Positions 7,585 to 9,706 of a stretch of DNA of 9,706 bases are shown one piece after another (the first letter of the stretch is position 1; the number at the start of each line of letters is the position of its first letter). The position numbers and the translations under genes were made by a program. The notes beneath the pieces are model-generated. The model saw only the letters and a program-made list of their open reading frames with translations, made no database searches and was not told the DNA's origin. The stretch spans positions 1 through 9,706 of the forward strand of contig JAJZOK010000021.1 of assembly GCA_021811525.1 (NCBI GenBank), given 5' to 3'. The DNA comes from Thermoplasmata archaeon. GTDB lineage: Archaea; Thermoplasmatota; Thermoplasmata; Thermoplasmatales; Thermoplasmataceae.

Positions 7585-8334
7585 TCAAGGTTTCTCCGCA
7601 ATTATCACAAACCTTTCCTTAAGGATAGTGCCTTTCTTCCTGTTAATATTGCCTTTAAACAGCTTTTCTTCAGCGGTCCTACTCATATAAGACTGCAACT
7701 CCCTTCCTTCAAAGCTATCCATCTTTACTGGAGAAAGCCATTTCTCAACAGTATACTCTTCCTCTGAAGTAAGTACATTTAAAATCTTGAAGCCTGCATC
7801 TTCCATTAATGCCTCCCAGGTTCCAACTTTTTCTGCTGCAACGTGGGATGGGTCCCTGATAATTTCAATGTGGTTAAACACATTATCCTGGTCAGACTCC
7901 GGCACTGCCATATCAACCAGGCCAAACCTTCCGCCTTTCTTCAGCACTCTGAATGTTTCAGCAAGGAATTTTTTCTTGTCTGTGAAATGGTGTGCTGCAC
8001 GCCTGCAGGTTGCAATGTCAAATGTGCCGTCCTCATATGGGAGTAGCATTACATCCCCAATGGCAAATTCAATGTTCCGGATTCCATTCTCATTTGCAAT
8101 AGCCCTTGCTTTCTCCAGCATTTCCTTTGTACCATCTATGGCAACAACCTTCGACACATAAGGTGACAGTCCCATGGCTGTGAAACCCGTGCCTGATGCC
8201 AGATCTATGGCCACATCTGTATCGGATGGTTTGATTTCCTTGACAAGCTGGTTGAGATCCTCGCCTTTTTTATGTGAATCGCTGTTTGCATAGGAATCGG
8301 CGTTTTTTGAAAAGAATTCCTTAAAATCTGACAT
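7585..8334 (-). CDS. Class I SAM-dependent methyltransferase (UbiE/YcgJ-like)
   Basis: A 249-residue soluble Rossmann-fold methyltransferase. SAM-binding motif I is DLASGTGFTA (44-53). The acidic residue ending strand 2 is D67 (VVAIDGTKEML). GDVMLLPYEDGTFDIA (93-108) covers the adenine-binding loop and strand 4, and RVLKKGGRFGLVD (129-141) is the usual post-I motif. RRAAHHF (111-117) and IRDPSH (159-164) are typical of the UbiE-like COG2226 group, which methylates quinones or other small molecules; the actual substrate cannot be read from sequence. A class I methyltransferase on protein or RNA is less likely given these motifs. The ATG at 8334 is supported by a TATA box centred about 24 bases upstream, which indicates a leaderless start and makes this the probable first gene of the methyltransferase-alaS-M50-NAD kinase transcript. 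The link with alaS is positional only. Confidence 0.88.
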   Translation of the reverse strand: MSDFKEFFSKNADSYANSDSHKKGEDLNQLVKEIKPSDTDVAIDLASGTGFTAMGLSPYVSKVVAIDGTKEMLEKARAIANENGIRNIEFAIGDVMLLPYEDGTFDIATCRRAAHHFTDKKKFLAETFRVLKKGGRFGLVDMAVPESDQDNVFNHIEIIRDPSHVAAEKVGTWEALMEDAGFKILNVLTSEEEYTVEKWLSPVKMDSFEGRELQSYMSRTAEEKLFKGNINRKKGTILKERFVIIAEKP

Positions 8335-8350
8335 CCCTGAGATATACTAA

Positions 8351-8363
8351 TTTTTTATAAATT
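8351..8363 (-). promoter_or_regulatory. TATA box for the methyltransferase-alaS operon
   Basis: Minus strand AATTTATAAAAAA (core TTTATAAA, 8354-8361) lies in the 33-base gap after the flpA stop. It is centred about 24 bases before the ATG at 8334. This is canonical archaeal spacing for a leaderless mRNA. Read-through from flpA is also possible because the gap is short. Confidence 0.65.
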
Positions 8364-8367
8364 GATT

Positions 8368-9018
8368 TCAGGTCCGCTTTAGCCTGATCAGATAGTTCGC
8401 CTTGGAATACGGCTGGAGGTTGACGACTTCCAATGGCCTGAAGTTCTCGATCTTTGCCATTTCCCTCTTGAGGATTTCCTCTTCAGATCCTTTGCCGGAG
8501 ATGGACCTTATCTTGAGGATGAGCATGGCATCTTTCACCTTTGGAAATGCCTTTGCATTTGCGTTAAATATCTGGACTTGGTTTCTCTGGGCCACATCCT
8601 GGTATATTATATCTATACTGTCCATGAAAAATGCGTATCTTTCAGGAATGGAAGCATCTTCTAGGATTGGGTAAATGTTTTCTCTCCGTTCTGCCAGGGA
8701 AATGAGTTTTACAAATGGATCATAAGCTTTTTCAACGGCATATATCCTACCTTCAGTGCAGATATCGGCGAGATGGGTAGTCGTTGTGCCTGTCGATGCA
8801 CCTAGGTAAAGAATGCTGGAATTTTTCCTGAACGGAAGTTCCTTGACTCTTTTCAGAATTGCTGCTGCGATCTTGCTTCGCTTGGGCTCCCACTCGCGGA
8901 AGTAAGCTTTCTCTATCCTCTTTATGTCCTCACCGTATACGGAATCGTTGTACCTAGTAACAGTGTAAAGTTTTCCGTGTACTTTGGCAATGCCCAGCGA
9001 TGCTATATCCAATGCCAC
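8368..9018 (-). CDS. flpA: Fibrillarin-like rRNA/tRNA 2'-O-methyltransferase
   Basis: The catalytic subunit of archaeal C/D-box sRNPs, which uses SAM to 2'-O-methylate rRNA and some tRNAs together with Nop5 and L7Ae. The 216 residues carry the family signatures in order: FREWEPKRSKIAAAIL (40-55), SAM motif LYLGASTGTTTTHLAD (70-85), YAVE (93-96), IYPILEDASIPERY (115-128), DIIYQDVAQRNQ (136-147) and LILKIRS (166-172, catalytic Lys K169). The C-terminal motif, usually PYxxDHAxVV, is PYSKANYLIRL here (203-213), so the conserved Asp-His-Ala is Ala-Asn-Tyr. The RSID motif is RSIS. The start is GTG at 9018; the next possible start is TTG at 9012. No earlier start exists before an in-frame TAA, and no Shine-Dalgarno is seen. 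In many archaea flpA follows nop5; here its upstream neighbour is the divergent MBF1 gene, so nop5 must be elsewhere. Confidence 0.93.
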   Translation of the reverse strand: MALDIASLGIAKVHGKLYTVTRYNDSVYGEDIKRIEKAYFREWEPKRSKIAAAILKRVKELPFRKNSSILYLGASTGTTTTHLADICTEGRIYAVEKAYDPFVKLISLAERRENIYPILEDASIPERYAFFMDSIDIIYQDVAQRNQVQIFNANAKAFPKVKDAMLILKIRSISGKGSEEEILKREMAKIENFRPLEVVNLQPYSKANYLIRLKRT

Positions 9019-9038
9019 AAGTAGGATAAGTCTGCTAA

Positions 9039-9048
9039 AAAAGATATG
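9039..9048 (-). promoter_or_regulatory. Possible TATA element for flpA
   Basis: Minus strand CATATCTTTT, centred about 25 bases before the GTG at 9018. The spacing is right for a leaderless start, but the match to box A is imperfect. Confidence 0.35.
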
Positions 9049-9070
9049 CGTCCCTGGATCTCCACACCTG

Positions 9071-9086
9071 AATTAACTTATTAAAT
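9071..9086 (+). promoter_or_regulatory. TATA region for the MBF1 gene
   Basis: AATTAACTTATTAAAT is the only A/T-rich box upstream of the MBF1 gene. Depending on which part TBP binds, it lies roughly 22-31 bases before ATG 9104 or 9113, or nearer ATG 9098. It shares the 79-base divergent region with the flpA promoter. Confidence 0.45.
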
Positions 9087-9097
9087 CTGATTTTGAT

Positions 9098-9559
9098 ATG
9101 TTTATGATCAAAATGGATTGTGAAATGTGCGGGAAGAAGGTTCCACATCTAGAAAAGGTCAGGATTGAAGGAGCTGTTTTGAGTGTGTGCGATGCATGCG
9201 CAAGAATGGGAACGCCCGCGGAAAGTATCAGGACAAGGTTTTCAACACCAAGTGCCCATACTAACCTGGAACCCATCAAGATTCCGCAAAAGAGGATTGT
9301 GGTTCCCCCCTCCAGGCCATCTTCGAGAAAGAGGCCCAGAGACAACATTGAGAACCTGGATGTTGTTCCTGAATACGCTGAACTCATAAGGAGCGCAAGG
9401 GCCAAACTTTCATTGACCCAGGATGAACTTGCAGCAAAACTTCTTGAGAAGAAGAATGTCATTTCGAGCATAGAAAGGGGTGACCTGCTTCCGGAAATTA
9501 AGACAGCAAGAAAACTGGAAAGGCTCCTGAATATAAAACTACTCGAAAGCGAAGAGTGA
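9098..9559 (+). CDS. Archaeal multiprotein bridging factor 1 (zinc ribbon + XRE HTH)
   Basis: An archaeal MBF1 homologue of up to 153 residues. The N-terminal zinc ribbon has two CxxC pairs, C8-EM-C11 and C31-DA-C34, in the typical context CEMCGKK and VCDACARMG. A basic, proline-rich linker (about 40-90, with PPSRPSSRKRPRD) follows. The C-terminal Cro/C1-type helix-turn-helix domain (about 93-150) contains SLTQDELAAKL, then NVISSIERGDLLPEIKTARKLERLL. In eukaryotes MBF1 bridges activators and TBP; the archaeal protein has been linked to the ribosome and translation, and its role is not settled. Three in-frame ATGs compete for the start (9098, 9104, 9113). Homologues usually begin one or two residues before CEMCG, which favours 9113 or 9104. 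It is divergent from flpA and is followed by a hairpin. Confidence 0.93.
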   Translation: MFMIKMDCEMCGKKVPHLEKVRIEGAVLSVCDACARMGTPAESIRTRFSTPSAHTNLEPIKIPQKRIVVPPSRPSSRKRPRDNIENLDVVPEYAELIRSARAKLSLTQDELAAKLLEKKNVISSIERGDLLPEIKTARKLERLLNIKLLESEE

Positions 9560-9565
9560 ACCTTT

Positions 9566-9594
9566 AATGGCAGAAATGCCATTTCATTATTTTT
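9566..9594 (+). terminator. Hairpin plus T-rich tract after the MBF1 gene
   Basis: AATGGCA-GAAA-TGCCATT (9566-9583) is a perfect 7-base-pair stem closed by a GAAA (GNRA) tetraloop. It begins 6 bases after the TGA stop and is followed by a T-rich stretch ending in five T (9590-9594). It looks like an intrinsic terminator or a 3'-end stabilising hairpin. Confidence 0.55.
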
Positions 9595-9600
9595 CAGGAC

Positions 9601-9610
9601 AATATATAAG
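9601..9610 (+). promoter_or_regulatory. Possible upstream TATA element of the rightmost gene
   Basis: AATATATAAG is a good box A match. It would place a transcription start near 9630, giving a leader of about 50 bases before the candidate TTG at 9683. A second TATA lies 40 bases downstream, so the two may be alternative promoters. Confidence 0.4.
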
Positions 9611-9634
9611 CTCTTTGAAATACGCAACATACAG

Positions 9635-9648
9635 AAAAAGCTTAAATA
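9635..9648 (+). promoter_or_regulatory. BRE/TATA for the rightmost gene
   Basis: AAAAAGCTTAAATA: a purine-rich BRE-like run followed by CTTAAATA. It predicts transcription from about 9670, a few bases before the candidate start at 9683. Confidence 0.6.
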
Positions 9649-9682
9649 ATTCAGTTTTTTCTATACTTGCAAGGTCAGTGAA

Positions 9683-9706
9683 TTGAAAATAGAAATCGGG
9701 CAAAGA
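9683..9706 (+). CDS. Possible 5' end of a rightward gene (partial)
   Basis: Downstream of a good promoter, the only start candidate with an open frame to the window edge is TTG at 9683, giving (M)KIEIGQR. AAGGT about 9 bases upstream could serve as a weak Shine-Dalgarno. GTG at 9679 and TTG at 9667 run into stops at once. Eight codons are too few to identify a product, and the true start could lie beyond the edge. Confidence 0.3.

Noticed and set aside
9073..9630. 185-codon open frame on the minus strand covering the whole MBF1 gene
   Set aside because: It is the shadow of a well-supported MBF1 gene with zinc ribbon and HTH motifs. The antisense translation is Ser/Leu/Phe-rich without recognisable motifs and has no promoter of its own.
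1..9706. CRISPR array, insertion sequence or attachment site
   Set aside because: No regularly spaced repeats, transposase-like frames, terminal inverted repeats or tRNA-end duplications were seen. The region is compact housekeeping DNA with even codon character.

Overview
The window reads as archaeal chromosome, most likely from a Thermoplasmata (Thermoplasmatales-type) archaeon. The archaeal part is well supported: an archaeal-type alanyl-tRNA synthetase, a fibrillarin-like rRNA methyltransferase, archaeal MBF1, a DUF2070 membrane protein, a COG3199-type ATP-NAD kinase, and A/T-rich TATA elements about 23-25 bases upstream of several start codons, as in leaderless archaeal mRNAs. The order-level placement rests on overall protein character and is an inference. 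No mobile element, tRNA, rRNA or CRISPR array was seen. Genes are tightly packed and no gene-free stretch exceeds 160 bases.

Layout, right to left. Seven genes point left. In transcription order they are flpA (fibrillarin-like), a class I SAM methyltransferase, alaS, a large membrane protein of the site-2-protease (M50) fold, an ATP-NAD kinase family protein, a DUF2070 membrane protein, and the first 22 codons of a gene that runs off the left edge. At the far right an archaeal MBF1 gene (zinc ribbon plus HTH) points right from a 79-base divergent promoter region shared with flpA. It is followed by a hairpin and T-rich tract, then by promoter elements for another rightward gene that barely enters the window.

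The genes from methyltransferase to NAD kinase are separated by only 9-15 bases and look like one transcript. It is preceded by a clear TATA box just inside the flpA-methyltransferase gap. Genes with their own promoter (methyltransferase, DUF2070, the left-edge gene, probably flpA) appear to start leaderless. The internal genes have short G-rich Shine-Dalgarno-like sequences. The theme is mostly housekeeping: rRNA modification, tRNA charging, a transcription cofactor and NADP supply.

The most unusual item is the M50-fold protein at 3127-4854. It keeps the second membrane motif (NALPLGFLDGG), but the HExxH zinc motif is replaced by REAAK, so both histidine ligands are missing. It also carries a C-terminal extracytoplasmic domain of about 220 residues with eleven N-glycosylation sequons. 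This suggests a non-proteolytic pseudo-site-2-protease held in an otherwise housekeeping operon. Secondary points are a repeat/palindrome cluster upstream of the left-edge gene that may be an operator, a fibrillarin whose conserved C-terminal Asp-His-Ala motif is altered, and a perfect GAAA-tetraloop hairpin after the MBF1 gene.
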